From an uncultured Lachnospiraceae bacterium (GTDB lineage Bacteria; Bacillota; Clostridia; Lachnospirales; Lachnospiraceae): a stretch of 64,000 nucleotides of DNA. Positions within the stretch are counted from its first letter, which is position 1, and the number at the start of each line of letters is the position of its first letter. The notes beneath the pieces were generated by a model. The model did no database searches. It had not been told where the DNA came from and saw only the letters and a list, made by a program, of their open reading frames with translations. The DNA lies in contig ONNQ01000001.1 of the NCBI GenBank assembly GCA_900319245.1, positions 99,594-163,593 of the forward strand. Direction: 5' to 3'. The position numbers and the translations under genes were made by a program. Shown one piece after another: positions 15,244 through 23,762 of the stretch.

Positions 15244-16782
15244 TCAGACAAATGCGAAGCAGATGATGCCGCCCACAACTGCATAAAGGATGCAGTATTT
15301 GAATACGCCGCTCAGGATCTCATTCTCACGTCCTGCCAGTCCTGCGGAAGCGGTAGCCAGCGCGATATTGGAAGGAGAGATCATCTTGCCGACGCCAGCG
15401 CCGAGGGAGTTGGCTGCGCACAGCCACTCAGGGGAAAGGCCGAGCTGCGTCGCGGAAGCGGACTGCAGGGGGCCAAACAAAACGCCGGTGCTCGTGCCGG
15501 AGCCGGTGACAAATGCGCCGAGTACGCCGACCAGAGGGGAGAACAGCGGGTAGAATTTGCCTGTGACAGCGACGAGGACATCGGCAACGTCTGTAGTCAT
15601 TCCGCTGTGGACCATGATCTTCGCGGTAGCAAGAACGGAGCAGATGGTCACAATGGTCTTCACATTCTTCTTCACGGTGCCAACCAGAACGCCGAGAATC
15701 TTGCCGATCGAAGCACCCTGGATGAGGCCGCCGATGATACCGGACAGGATGATCCATACGCCGGGGGTGTTGATCCAGGTAAAGCCGGTCGGGGAAGCAC
15801 CTTCACCAACATAGATGTTAATGCTGGAAGAAATGGAGGACAGAGGTCCGTTGATAAAAGGAAACAGCTTGGATGTAAACAGGAGCAGCACGAAGATCAG
15901 GATGAAAGGGCTCCATGCACGGAGTGCGCTGTTCATCGTGAGATTCAGAGTCTTCTGCTCTCCGCCATCTCCACCTACCAGATACTCCTCCGGGACTTCC
16001 TTGTCCTTCATCTTGAGGGCCACGAGGATCATGAGGATCATGGAGCAGATGGAACCGATGATATCGGGAAGCTCAGGGCCAATGAAGGAACCAATGATGA
16101 AGTTGGGGATGACAAAGGAAGCCGACGCGATGAGTGTGAAGGGAATCATTCCCTTGAGCGCCTTGAAGCCTTTGCCGATCACGATGACAAACAGGAAAGG
16201 AGAGAGTGCCATGAGCAGCACCTCAATCCTGACGGTATTGGCGGAAAGTGCGTTGACAGCAAGGCCCGTGGCGGAAGCCAGGGACGTTGTCGGAACGCCA
16301 ACACTACCGAACGCGGTCGGTGTGGAGTTGACAATCAGAAGTGCCAGAACCGTAGAAATCGGGTCAAAATTCAGAGCGACCAGAATCGATGCGGGGATCG
16401 CAACAGCGGTACCGAATCCGGCCATACCTTCCATGAAGCAGCCAAAGCCCCAGCCGATGATGAGACCGAGGACTCTCTTGTCTCTGGAAACGCTGCTGAG
16501 CATGGCCTTGATCTCTTCCATAGCGCCGGTTTCAAGTGTCAGCGCATAGACGAACAGGGCGGCCAGAATGACCAGGATGATCGGCCACAAAGCGCTGAAG
16601 ACACCTTCCAGGAAGGCGGTTCCCACGGAAACAAGCGGCAAGTGCTTGTAGAAAAGCGCAACAACAGCAGCAAACACGATCGCAATGCCGCATGCTTTAT
16701 AGCCGGGCATTTTCAATCCGGTCAAGGCAATGATCAGCCAAATGATCGGAACTAAACCTAGAATGAATTTAACAATAAGCAT
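15244..16782 (-). CDS. lctP: L-lactate permease (LctP family)
   Basis: 512 residues from the ATG at 16782, chosen because AAGGAGGG lies just upstream and the protein then starts with the first membrane helix (MLIVKFILGLVPIIWLIIA). There are about 13-14 hydrophobic segments. Family features include GWGFGCFMEGMAGFGTAVAI near residue 120, STPTAFGSVGVPT near residue 170, and GSGTSTGVLFGPLQ near residue 425. It imports lactate with protons across the cytoplasmic membrane. It is the last gene of a minus-strand run that includes lactate dehydrogenase (Lut) subunits, which supports lactate as substrate. Confidence 0.92.
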   Translation of the reverse strand: MLIVKFILGLVPIIWLIIALTGLKMPGYKACGIAIVFAAVVALFYKHLPLVSVGTAFLEGVFSALWPIILVILAALFVYALTLETGAMEEIKAMLSSVSRDKRVLGLIIGWGFGCFMEGMAGFGTAVAIPASILVALNFDPISTVLALLIVNSTPTAFGSVGVPTTSLASATGLAVNALSANTVRIEVLLMALSPFLFVIVIGKGFKALKGMIPFTLIASASFVIPNFIIGSFIGPELPDIIGSICSMILMILVALKMKDKEVPEEYLVGGDGGEQKTLNLTMNSALRAWSPFILIFVLLLFTSKLFPFINGPLSSISSSINIYVGEGASPTGFTWINTPGVWIILSGIIGGLIQGASIGKILGVLVGTVKKNVKTIVTICSVLATAKIMVHSGMTTDVADVLVAVTGKFYPLFSPLVGVLGAFVTGSGTSTGVLFGPLQSASATQLGLSPEWLCAANSLGAGVGKMISPSNIALATASAGLAGRENEILSGVFKYCILYAVVGGIICFAFV

Positions 16783-16864
16783 GTTTTGTCCCTCCTTAAT
16801 AACTACAGACACACCCTGATCATAAATAGTACGCCGCAAATGCGGCATCCAGAACAGACAGTAT

Positions 16865-18037
16865 CTATTCAAAAGTAATATGAAGCAGGTCGTTCTCATA
16901 CGACCAGGCTTTCAGGTTTCTGCGGCCACACTGTTCTGTCAGCCGGAATCTGCGCCGCTCGTTCCGCACGCCAAGGATCAAGTCGTCCCCTTCCTTGACC
17001 ACAGACAGATCTGCGGCGGTCATATATGGAAGCCGCACCGTCATCACCCAGGTGCCGTCCTCCATATTTCGCACGGTTGTATAGCTCTGATCGGTGTGGA
17101 AGATGGCCGCCGGATCAGGCCGCTTTTCGTCATATAGGATCGATGCGGCTTGGGTCAGGAGCGGCAGACCGCGCAGCTCCCTATCCAACAGGGGCAGATA
17201 GAACCGCTCCTGTCCGGCAAAGCTCTCCTCAATGCGCCGGAGGCTTTCCTTTTGCAGGGAAGCCCAGCCTTCAAAATATCCTTCCACCGCGCTGTCGGGA
17301 TAAATCCGATTTACGTAAACAGCATCCACTCCAAAATCGAACGCATTCAGCCAGGCCAAACATCGCTCCGCCTCGCGAACCACGATGCTTTCGGGGGTCA
17401 TGACGATGCGAAGGCTCGTTGTCTTCCTGTCGCTGAGAATCTTCTGCAGTGAATGCAATCTCCGGACGACAGCATCCAGCTCTGCGAATACGGCGTCCCT
17501 GGGTTTGGGAACCGTCGTGGCGCGGCTGATCAGTCCACCCAGAGCACTTGTGACGCTGCGGACCATGGGAAGCACCTTGTCCGTCAGGACGCGAAGCTGT
17601 TCCGGATACCGCAGAAGCGAGAGCGTCTCCCCTGTCGGAGAACAGTCAACAACGAGAAGATCATAGGTGGCTGCTTCATACAAGTCCAGAATGCGTAGAA
17701 GAGAGGAGAGTTCCTCCAGTCCTGGAAACACAAGCGCCTCCTCAGCGGCAAGGCTTGCGCCGGATTTCTCTTCCATGATCTGGCGAAGATATTCCTTTAA
17801 TGATCCCCACGCCCGGTCACTCTCCACGGCCGGATCGACCTCCAGAGCATCCAGGTTGTCGGTGATCCTCACGGGATCGGCACCAAGTGCCTTCTCGAAG
17901 ACATCTCCCAGGCTGTGGGCCTGATCAGTGCTCATAATGATTGTCCGGTAACCAAGAGCAGCTGTTCTTGCAGCTGTGGCAGCTGCAATGCCGGTCTTGC
18001 CGACGCCGCCCTTGCCGGTGTACATCAGAATCCTCAT
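16865..18037 (-). CDS. ArsA/GET3-like ATPase with C-terminal HSP20-like domain (second copy)
   Basis: 390 residues from ATG 18037, 2 bases after the stop of the first copy, with GAGG upstream. The deviant Walker A is MYTGKGGVGKTG (near residue 5). The switch region is DCSPTGETLSLL (near 130) and the MSTDQAHSLGDVF motif follows strand 2. The C-terminal 70 residues (LPYMTAADLSVVKEGDDLIL) resemble the small heat-shock-like domain found on some ArsA proteins. No arsenic genes are nearby, so arsenite efflux is unlikely. ArsA/GET3 ATPases act as dimers that escort membrane proteins or metal clusters. The role in this lactate operon is unknown. Confidence 0.82.
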   Translation of the reverse strand: MRILMYTGKGGVGKTGIAAATAARTAALGYRTIIMSTDQAHSLGDVFEKALGADPVRITDNLDALEVDPAVESDRAWGSLKEYLRQIMEEKSGASLAAEEALVFPGLEELSSLLRILDLYEAATYDLLVVDCSPTGETLSLLRYPEQLRVLTDKVLPMVRSVTSALGGLISRATTVPKPRDAVFAELDAVVRRLHSLQKILSDRKTTSLRIVMTPESIVVREAERCLAWLNAFDFGVDAVYVNRIYPDSAVEGYFEGWASLQKESLRRIEESFAGQERFYLPLLDRELRGLPLLTQAASILYDEKRPDPAAIFHTDQSYTTVRNMEDGTWVMTVRLPYMTAADLSVVKEGDDLILGVRNERRRFRLTEQCGRRNLKAWSYENDLLHITFE

Positions 18038-18039
18038 GT

Positions 18040-19251
18040 TTACCTCAATGCTTTGTGCGCAGCCGGAGCTGAAAAGTCTACCAGAAACATGCCATCCTGT
18101 AACGCTGTGGAGACAATTTGGGCCCCGTACAGCACGTTGGGAAGGGGAATCTTGCGAAGCACCGTCCCGACCCGTATATCCAGATCCCGATCGCAAAGCG
18201 TTGCGGATACATGATCCGCTCCGGGAATGGAAAGACGCAGGCGATAACCGTTCTCTGTGACCTCGTAGGTCTCTGCGCCGCCGCAGGAAGAATCTTCGCT
18301 TTGCAGTGAGGCCGGCGAAGCAAAGAGGACTTCATTGTCTGGCAGCTCCTTACTGAGAAGCTCCACGGCCTGAATTCCCTTGATTTCCTTGGGATACCAG
18401 GGAATACGGGTGACCGGAATGTGGCGGAACACACTCTCGGTCTCTTCGATGTACCGGGACTGAATCCGTCGCCATTCTTCCATAAAGGAATTGCCGGTCT
18501 GCGGGGGAAGAACCCGGTTGATGAATACCCGATCCACGTGATAGCCGTACAGATTCAGGTACATATAGGTCCTTTTGGTCTCTTCGAGAACCATCTTCTC
18601 CGGAAGTGTCACAAGGCGGACCGAGGTCACTTGCGGATTCTTGAGAAGATCCTGCAGAGCCACAAGGCTGCGGTGCATCAGCGATACCTGATCCATGGCA
18701 GCTTCGTCCGGAAGCTTTACTTTGTAGAGTGCATTTGTCACAGGCGCCAGCGCGCGGGTCATGAAGCGGCCTACCGGGAAGAACTTCTCCATGTACCACT
18801 CCAGAAGCTCAGGGAGCTTGAGGAGGGACAGTGTCTCACCGGACGGCGCGCAGTCGACCAGGATGAGGTCATACTCTCCGCTTTCATACAGATCGCGGAT
18901 CCCTAGGAGCATGAACAGATCCTCAAAACCGGGGATCATGAATGAACTGTCCACTTTGTCGGCGGCTCTTGTGAGTGATCCGCCGAGCATTTCCATCATG
19001 GAGCGGTTGAGGTCGGGATAGTGCTCGCGCATGATCCGGCCGGGATCCAGCTCCAGAATTGTAAGATGCGGGGCCGCATGAACGCGGCCCCCGCCAGTTT
19101 CCATTTCAAACACGTCTCCCAAGTTATGGGCCATGTCGGCGCTCACAAGCAGTGTGTTCAGCCCGCTTCGTGCAGCGCGAAGCGCATGGGCGGAGATGAT
19201 GCTTGTCTTGCCGACACCGCCTTTGCCTGTAAAAACAATGATTCTGCTCAT
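18040..19251 (-). CDS. ArsA/GET3-like ATPase with C-terminal HSP20-like domain (first copy)
   Basis: 403 residues. The P-loop is VFTGKGGVGKTS at residues 5-16, VSADMAHNLGDVFEM follows near residue 37, and the switch is DCAPSGETLSLLKLPE near residue 130. A C-terminal beta-rich domain (YEVTENGYRLRLSIPGADHV, near residue 325) matches the ArsA-associated HSP20-like fold. The start overlaps the stop of the FixX-like gene by 4 bases (ATGA), so expression is tightly coupled. Together with the next gene it forms a tandem pair that may work as a heterodimer. Confidence 0.84.
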   Translation of the reverse strand: MSRIIVFTGKGGVGKTSIISAHALRAARSGLNTLLVSADMAHNLGDVFEMETGGGRVHAAPHLTILELDPGRIMREHYPDLNRSMMEMLGGSLTRAADKVDSSFMIPGFEDLFMLLGIRDLYESGEYDLILVDCAPSGETLSLLKLPELLEWYMEKFFPVGRFMTRALAPVTNALYKVKLPDEAAMDQVSLMHRSLVALQDLLKNPQVTSVRLVTLPEKMVLEETKRTYMYLNLYGYHVDRVFINRVLPPQTGNSFMEEWRRIQSRYIEETESVFRHIPVTRIPWYPKEIKGIQAVELLSKELPDNEVLFASPASLQSEDSSCGGAETYEVTENGYRLRLSIPGADHVSATLCDRDLDIRVGTVLRKIPLPNVLYGAQIVSTALQDGMFLVDFSAPAAHKALR

Positions 19252-19535
19252 CCCTGCATGTAGGTTACGCCCATCTCACCATAGGGATGGTTCCAGCTCT
19301 TTACAACTTTGCCGCCGGATACAACACGGCATGTGCCGCACTCAAGGCAGCCTTCATGATTGAATGCCAGCTCGCCGTTCTCATATTTGTAGAGCTCGGC
19401 AGGGCAGGCGAGGACGACCTTACGGATCTCTTCCTCATCTTTAAAATCGCTGTTGATCTCGATGTGGGCATATCCCTCGTCGGTATGGAAAACATTATAG
19501 CCCAGCTTATCATCTACCGGTACTTTTTTTGCCAT
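19248..19535 (-). CDS. fixX: FixX-like ferredoxin
   Basis: 95 residues. Cys residues occur in VLACPAELY (near 44) and in CLECGTCRVV (near 62), the FixX pattern that binds one [4Fe-4S] cluster. FixX is the small partner of FixC, passing electrons from the flavoprotein toward quinone or another acceptor. AAGGAGG precedes the start and the FixC-like gene lies 24 bp upstream. Confidence 0.88.
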   Translation of the reverse strand: MAKKVPVDDKLGYNVFHTDEGYAHIEINSDFKDEEEIRKVVLACPAELYKYENGELAFNHEGCLECGTCRVVSGGKVVKSWNHPYGEMGVTYMQG

Positions 19536-19559
19536 TATCTTATACCTCCTTCCGGTCTC

Positions 19560-20852
19560 TTATAATGCGTCAAGCGCAACCATGACCAGATCCAGAAGCT
19601 TCTTGGCGCTGGTGCGTTTTGCAATCTCATCGATCGCGAACATAGGAAGAGACACAGGCTTTGTGCCGTCTACGCGGAACAGTCTGTCAAAGAGCACATC
19701 CGCGATCTCCGGAACATCGTTGAAGATCTCATGGCGCTCCAGAAGCTTAGGGAAGTTGCGATACTGCTTCATGTCCGCATAGATGAAGCTGTTCTCAAAC
19801 AGTTTCTGGTAGTAGGACAGGGAAGCGGCGCTGAAATCCCCCGCTGCTTTCGCGCGGATGACGGTCTCTGCAGCAAGTTTGCCGGACTCCACGGCGAAGT
19901 CCATGCCGCGGACCGTGTAGCCGAGGTTGATCACGAATGCGGCAGCATCGCCGGTGACCAGCACGCCGTCGGCATAGAGCTTGGGAATCATATCGAATCC
20001 GCCCTCGGGAACAAGGTGTGCCGAATATTCAAGCGGCACGCCGCCCTTGATGAGGGGCTCGATGGCAGGGTGGTTCTTGAAACGCTCCAGCATATCCGGG
20101 ATGGAGACATCTACGCGGCCAATGTCGCTGCAGGTAGCAACGATACCGATGGATACACTGTCCTTGTTGGTGTAGAGGAAACCGCCGCCGATGTTTCCGA
20201 CAGTGGGATCTCCGGCTACCAGCATGGAAACGCCTTCACCGTTCTCAACACCGAAGCGCTGATTGATCACGTCCTCGCCCAGCTGGATGACTTCCTTACA
20301 TCCAACAGCAACCTGCTCGGGCTTCAGTTCCGGCTTGAGGCCTATGGACTGAGCCAGAAGGGAGTTGACACCGTCCGCCAGGATCACTACGTCGGCGTAC
20401 ATCTCTTCGCCAGCGGCGTCGATACCGACGACCTTGTCGCCGTCCATCAGAAGGGAGTCGACACGGATGCCGGGAACCATCATGACGCCGACTTCTTCGC
20501 ACTTCTCTGCAAACCACTTATCGAATTTGCTTCGAAGAATGGTGTAGGAAGCCGAATTTGCGTCATCGGGCTTTCCGGACGCGTACTCGATGTTGACAAC
20601 ACCGGTCTCGGTCATCAGAGCAACGCGCTCCTTGGTGACCTTGCGCTCGAGGGGAGCTTCCTCGGCAAAACCGGGCATCAGCTTCTCGAGGCTGTGTGTA
20701 TAGATTCTTCCGCCTGTCACGTTTTTGGATCCGCAGAAGGTTCCTCTCTCGATGAGAAGAACTTCCATTTCCGCTTGTGCCAGACAGTAGGCAGCTGTAA
20801 GTCCTGCCAGTCCTCCGCCAACTACTATGGCATCAAATTTTTCTTCACTCAT
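19560..20852 (-). CDS. fixC: FixC-like flavoprotein (ETF:quinone oxidoreductase family)
   Basis: 430 residues from ATG 20852; a TTG 9 bases earlier is too close to the AAGGAGG at 20864-20870. The FAD-binding motif is DAIVVGGGLAGLTAAYCLAQ at the N-terminus. GRIYTHSLEKLMPGF and a central VILADGVNSLLAQSIG box are typical of FixC/GG-reductase flavoproteins, and GDAAAFVINLGYTVRGMDFA near residue 300 is the second FAD contact. FixC receives electrons from an electron-transfer flavoprotein and passes them to quinone or, in bifurcating systems, elsewhere. The ETF genes fixA and fixB are not in the window. Neighbouring menA and menG suggest menaquinone as partner. Confidence 0.88.
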   Translation of the reverse strand: MSEEKFDAIVVGGGLAGLTAAYCLAQAEMEVLLIERGTFCGSKNVTGGRIYTHSLEKLMPGFAEEAPLERKVTKERVALMTETGVVNIEYASGKPDDANSASYTILRSKFDKWFAEKCEEVGVMMVPGIRVDSLLMDGDKVVGIDAAGEEMYADVVILADGVNSLLAQSIGLKPELKPEQVAVGCKEVIQLGEDVINQRFGVENGEGVSMLVAGDPTVGNIGGGFLYTNKDSVSIGIVATCSDIGRVDVSIPDMLERFKNHPAIEPLIKGGVPLEYSAHLVPEGGFDMIPKLYADGVLVTGDAAAFVINLGYTVRGMDFAVESGKLAAETVIRAKAAGDFSAASLSYYQKLFENSFIYADMKQYRNFPKLLERHEIFNDVPEIADVLFDRLFRVDGTKPVSLPMFAIDEIAKRTSAKKLLDLVMVALDAL

Positions 20853-20947
20853 ATTTACCAAAACCTCCTTGCGTGGTTCGTTCGTCGGTTCTTTGGGCCG
20901 CGCCTGCGGGCAGGCTGTGATGCGGCCGTTATGGAATCATTAAGGTT

Positions 20948-21742
20948 CTAAGACTCATGTGCGCTGAAGGGCTTAGATCCTGTGTGTAGTGCACAGGCAC
21001 CCATCATTCTGCGCCGGACCTTTACATTGCGGAATCCGCATCGGGTCATCAGCTCCTTGAGCTGGCCCGCACGAAGAAAGCTCTCCGTCGATTCCTGCAG
21101 CCATTCGTACTCCTTTCGGTGGGAGGATCCGCCGCCAATCAGGGGCATCACCCGGCCAAAATAGAGCCTGTAGAAGGGCCTCACAAGGGCATTTTCCGGA
21201 ACAAAGGATTCCAGACACAGGATCCGTCCGCCCGGCTTCAAAACCCTCTTGATCTCCAGTAATACTTTCTCCGGATCCGCGCAGTTGCGCAGTCCGAACG
21301 ATATACTCACGGCGTCAAAAGATGCATCGCCGCAAGGAATTTCCATGGCATTTCCTTTTCTCCAGGTGATGCCGCGCAGACCGCGCCGTCTGGCTTTGCG
21401 GGCTGCGACCCGCAGCATGGAAGGAGAAAAATCCATGCCGGTGATCTGATAGTCAGTTCCGGCTTCCGCAATACCAATCGCGATGTCCCCTGTTCCGGTA
21501 CAAAGGTCCAGGATCTTCATTTTCTGATCCGGACTTTGCCCTGCGGCGTTCATGGTGTGACAGCCGCGGGAAGCGGGAGTGGATCGGGTGAGCTCCCTGA
21601 TCAGCATCTTTTTCCAGGAGTCCTGCATACCGAGGCTGATCCGCACATTTGCGCGGTCATATCCCTTTGCAATATTTTCAAAGACGCGGAAGACTTTGTC
21701 CTGCTTGTCCTCCGGCGACATGGCCGGTGCGTGTTTCATCAT
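20948..21742 (-). CDS. menG: demethylmenaquinone methyltransferase (UbiE/MenG)
   Basis: 264 residues from ATG 21742 (TGAGG upstream); a TTG 45 bases earlier would overlap menA and is less likely. Motif I is ILDLCTGTGDIAIGIAEAG, then GMDFSPSMLRVA, and a later SISFGLRNCADPEKVLLEI box, all typical of UbiE/MenG. It methylates demethylmenaquinone with SAM as the last step of menaquinone synthesis. It follows menA by 22 bp. Confidence 0.88.
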   Translation of the reverse strand: MMKHAPAMSPEDKQDKVFRVFENIAKGYDRANVRISLGMQDSWKKMLIRELTRSTPASRGCHTMNAAGQSPDQKMKILDLCTGTGDIAIGIAEAGTDYQITGMDFSPSMLRVAARKARRRGLRGITWRKGNAMEIPCGDASFDAVSISFGLRNCADPEKVLLEIKRVLKPGGRILCLESFVPENALVRPFYRLYFGRVMPLIGGGSSHRKEYEWLQESTESFLRAGQLKELMTRCGFRNVKVRRRMMGACALHTGSKPFSAHES

Positions 21743-21764
21743 ATACGCCTCATCAGTTGTATGT

Positions 21765-22718
21765 TCAGCTGCATATTGCTGCGACAAGAAGCAGAAGACA
21801 GATCAAGCCGCTGCAGATATTTGCTTTCAGGATTCCCTTCATCTGCGTCACTCTTGTGCTCTGTAAAAGAGGGGAGTGCAGCAGATATCGGTAGACAGGG
21901 TAGTAGGCGGCTGCTGTGGCTGCGAGCGCGACGATCAGTGACGCGCGGCTAAGGACAGCACCGTCCACAACGATCAGGATCATCCAGAGAAGCACGGCAG
22001 CTCTGTAAGCCTTTATGGCCTTTTCTCTGCCGATGCAGTCCGGGAAGGTCTTCCGGCCGGCCTGCAGATCTTTCTCTATGTCGCAAGTGTTATTGGTCAT
22101 CATGATCAGACCGATCCCCACGACAAGAGGAAGGCACAGGGGCAGGATCTCCGGATGAAGGTTTCCAGTGACGGCGGCCGCAATCCCCAGGGGGATCAGA
22201 GCGCCCATCACAAAGCCGGATGTAATCTCACCGATCGGCAGGTAGGAGATTGGCAGCGGGCCTCCTGAATACAGGAGGACGACCAGACCGCCGGCCAGGC
22301 CGATCAGGAGCGGTACCGGGCCGCTTTTTACTGTAAACGCGATGCCGATCACCGCTGCAGTGCCCAGAAAGGCGAACGCCAGATTCCGGACCTGCACAGG
22401 ATCGACGCCCGCGTACAGAAGTACGGCGTCCTCTTTTTCAAGATTGTCCGCCAGGCTGTCGGTACCTTTGACAAAATCCATATAATCGTTGAATGTGTTG
22501 ACAGCTGCCTGCATGAGCACACAGGCCGCCAGCAGTAGAAATGCCTCTGCCGCTGTGATGGCAAAAGACCGATAGATACAGTACAGGATTCCGAACAAGG
22601 CCGGAAACACAGAGGCTGCCCATGTATGGGGCGCCGCCAGCTGAAGCGCCAGTTTGGGCGTCAGTGCGTTGTAGCGGGTATCGGTGGTCTGTTTGCTTGT
22701 GCTGTCTTTCACTTTCAT
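21765..22718 (-). CDS. menA: UbiA-family prenyltransferase, probable MenA
   Basis: 317 residues, about nine membrane helices. The two Asp-rich motifs are NTFNDYMDFVKGTD (near residue 75) and NNTCDIEKDLQAGRKT (near 210), which bind the prenyl diphosphate via magnesium; the second matches the MenA form. It joins 1,4-dihydroxy-2-naphthoate to a polyprenyl chain. It lies between the prenyl-chain synthase and menG, which makes the assignment strong. Confidence 0.87.
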   Translation of the reverse strand: MKVKDSTSKQTTDTRYNALTPKLALQLAAPHTWAASVFPALFGILYCIYRSFAITAAEAFLLLAACVLMQAAVNTFNDYMDFVKGTDSLADNLEKEDAVLLYAGVDPVQVRNLAFAFLGTAAVIGIAFTVKSGPVPLLIGLAGGLVVLLYSGGPLPISYLPIGEITSGFVMGALIPLGIAAAVTGNLHPEILPLCLPLVVGIGLIMMTNNTCDIEKDLQAGRKTFPDCIGREKAIKAYRAAVLLWMILIVVDGAVLSRASLIVALAATAAAYYPVYRYLLHSPLLQSTRVTQMKGILKANICSGLICLLLLVAAICS

Positions 22719-22757
22719 AGTAACTTTTTATCTAACTATTAATTCGCGGACAGGCTG

Positions 22758-23720
22758 TCAGACCTGGGCGCATTTTCTCACTATTTTGCCAAGTTCGGCA
22801 GACGCCGCATTGGCGGGAAGCATCTTAAGGATCTCTTCACACCGCTTGCGGTAACGCAGGATCTCCTTTTTGGTGTTCTCTACGCCGCCGTACTTGTGTA
22901 CAATGGTTTCCATTTTTTTGATCTGTTCACAGTCCGTCTGTCCGTCGCGGTTTCTTCTCATGATGGGAAGAAGCTGCTCTCTTGCAAGGGGATCCCGCAT
23001 GGCCATCAGAACCGGCATGGTGTAAATGCCGTCCCGGAAGTCCTTGTGGGTCTCTTTGCCAAGCACCTCTTTATCTGTCGTGAAATCCAGCAGGTCGTCC
23101 CTGAACTGGAACATGCAGCCGAGCGATTCTCCGAGCCTGTCGAGCTGTTCGATCACCTCTTTGCTGCAGCCGCTCTCGAGAGCGCCGATCCGGCAGGAGG
23201 CACGAAAGAGTGCTGTGGTCTTGCCGCGAATGTTGCACAGATACTCCTGCATTGTGACGTCTTCGCGGTAGCGGCATCTTGCCTGCCCGATCTCGCCGGC
23301 GCACATTTGCTGGATCGCATCCGCCAGGAGCATCCCTGCCTCATGCAGGTTTTCCTGCGCCTGATAATACTGGACGCGAGCGATGAGATAATCGCCTGCA
23401 TAGACGGCGGCATCTTTGCCGAATCGCCGCTGCACCGATTCCCGGTCCCTTCGAAAAGGGGCTTCATCCACGATGTCGTCGTGAATGAGGGAAGCCAGGT
23501 GCGTGACCTCCATCATGGCGGCCAGAAGCGTCAGGCGGTTCTTGTGCGCGAGGCAATTGGGACCGTAAAGTGAACATAGGATCAAAAGTATCGGACGGAT
23601 CCGCTTGCCTTTCGAACAGGCCGCCCAGTCCAGCACATCCCCGACCGGCGTTCCGGCGTAGGGATGCGCGCTGATCCGAGCGATGTCGGACTCGACGCTG
23701 TCCATCCAGTCACTGATCAT
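22758..23720 (-). CDS. polyprenyl diphosphate synthase (heptaprenyl-type)
   Basis: 320 residues from ATG 23720, with GGAGG at 23726-23730. The first Asp-rich motif is LIHDDIVDEAPFRR (near residue 85), the second FQFRDDLLDFTTDK (near 210); GKRIRPIL near residue 40 is the usual IPP-binding Lys/Arg box. It makes the isoprenoid side chain for menaquinone. The chain length cannot be given without modelling the residues ahead of the first motif. Position ahead of menA supports the quinone role. Confidence 0.88.
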   Translation of the reverse strand: MISDWMDSVESDIARISAHPYAGTPVGDVLDWAACSKGKRIRPILLILCSLYGPNCLAHKNRLTLLAAMMEVTHLASLIHDDIVDEAPFRRDRESVQRRFGKDAAVYAGDYLIARVQYYQAQENLHEAGMLLADAIQQMCAGEIGQARCRYREDVTMQEYLCNIRGKTTALFRASCRIGALESGCSKEVIEQLDRLGESLGCMFQFRDDLLDFTTDKEVLGKETHKDFRDGIYTMPVLMAMRDPLAREQLLPIMRRNRDGQTDCEQIKKMETIVHKYGGVENTKKEILRYRKRCEEILKMLPANAASAELGKIVRKCAQV

Positions 23721-23762
23721 GTTTTCCTCCATGTCTTAGCGCATTGCGCGCAGACATCTGTA

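Noticed and set aside
16865-19251. Arsenic-resistance operon
   Set aside because: The ArsA-like pair lacks arsB, arsR, arsD and arsC neighbours and sits within a redox operon, so arsenite efflux is unlikely.
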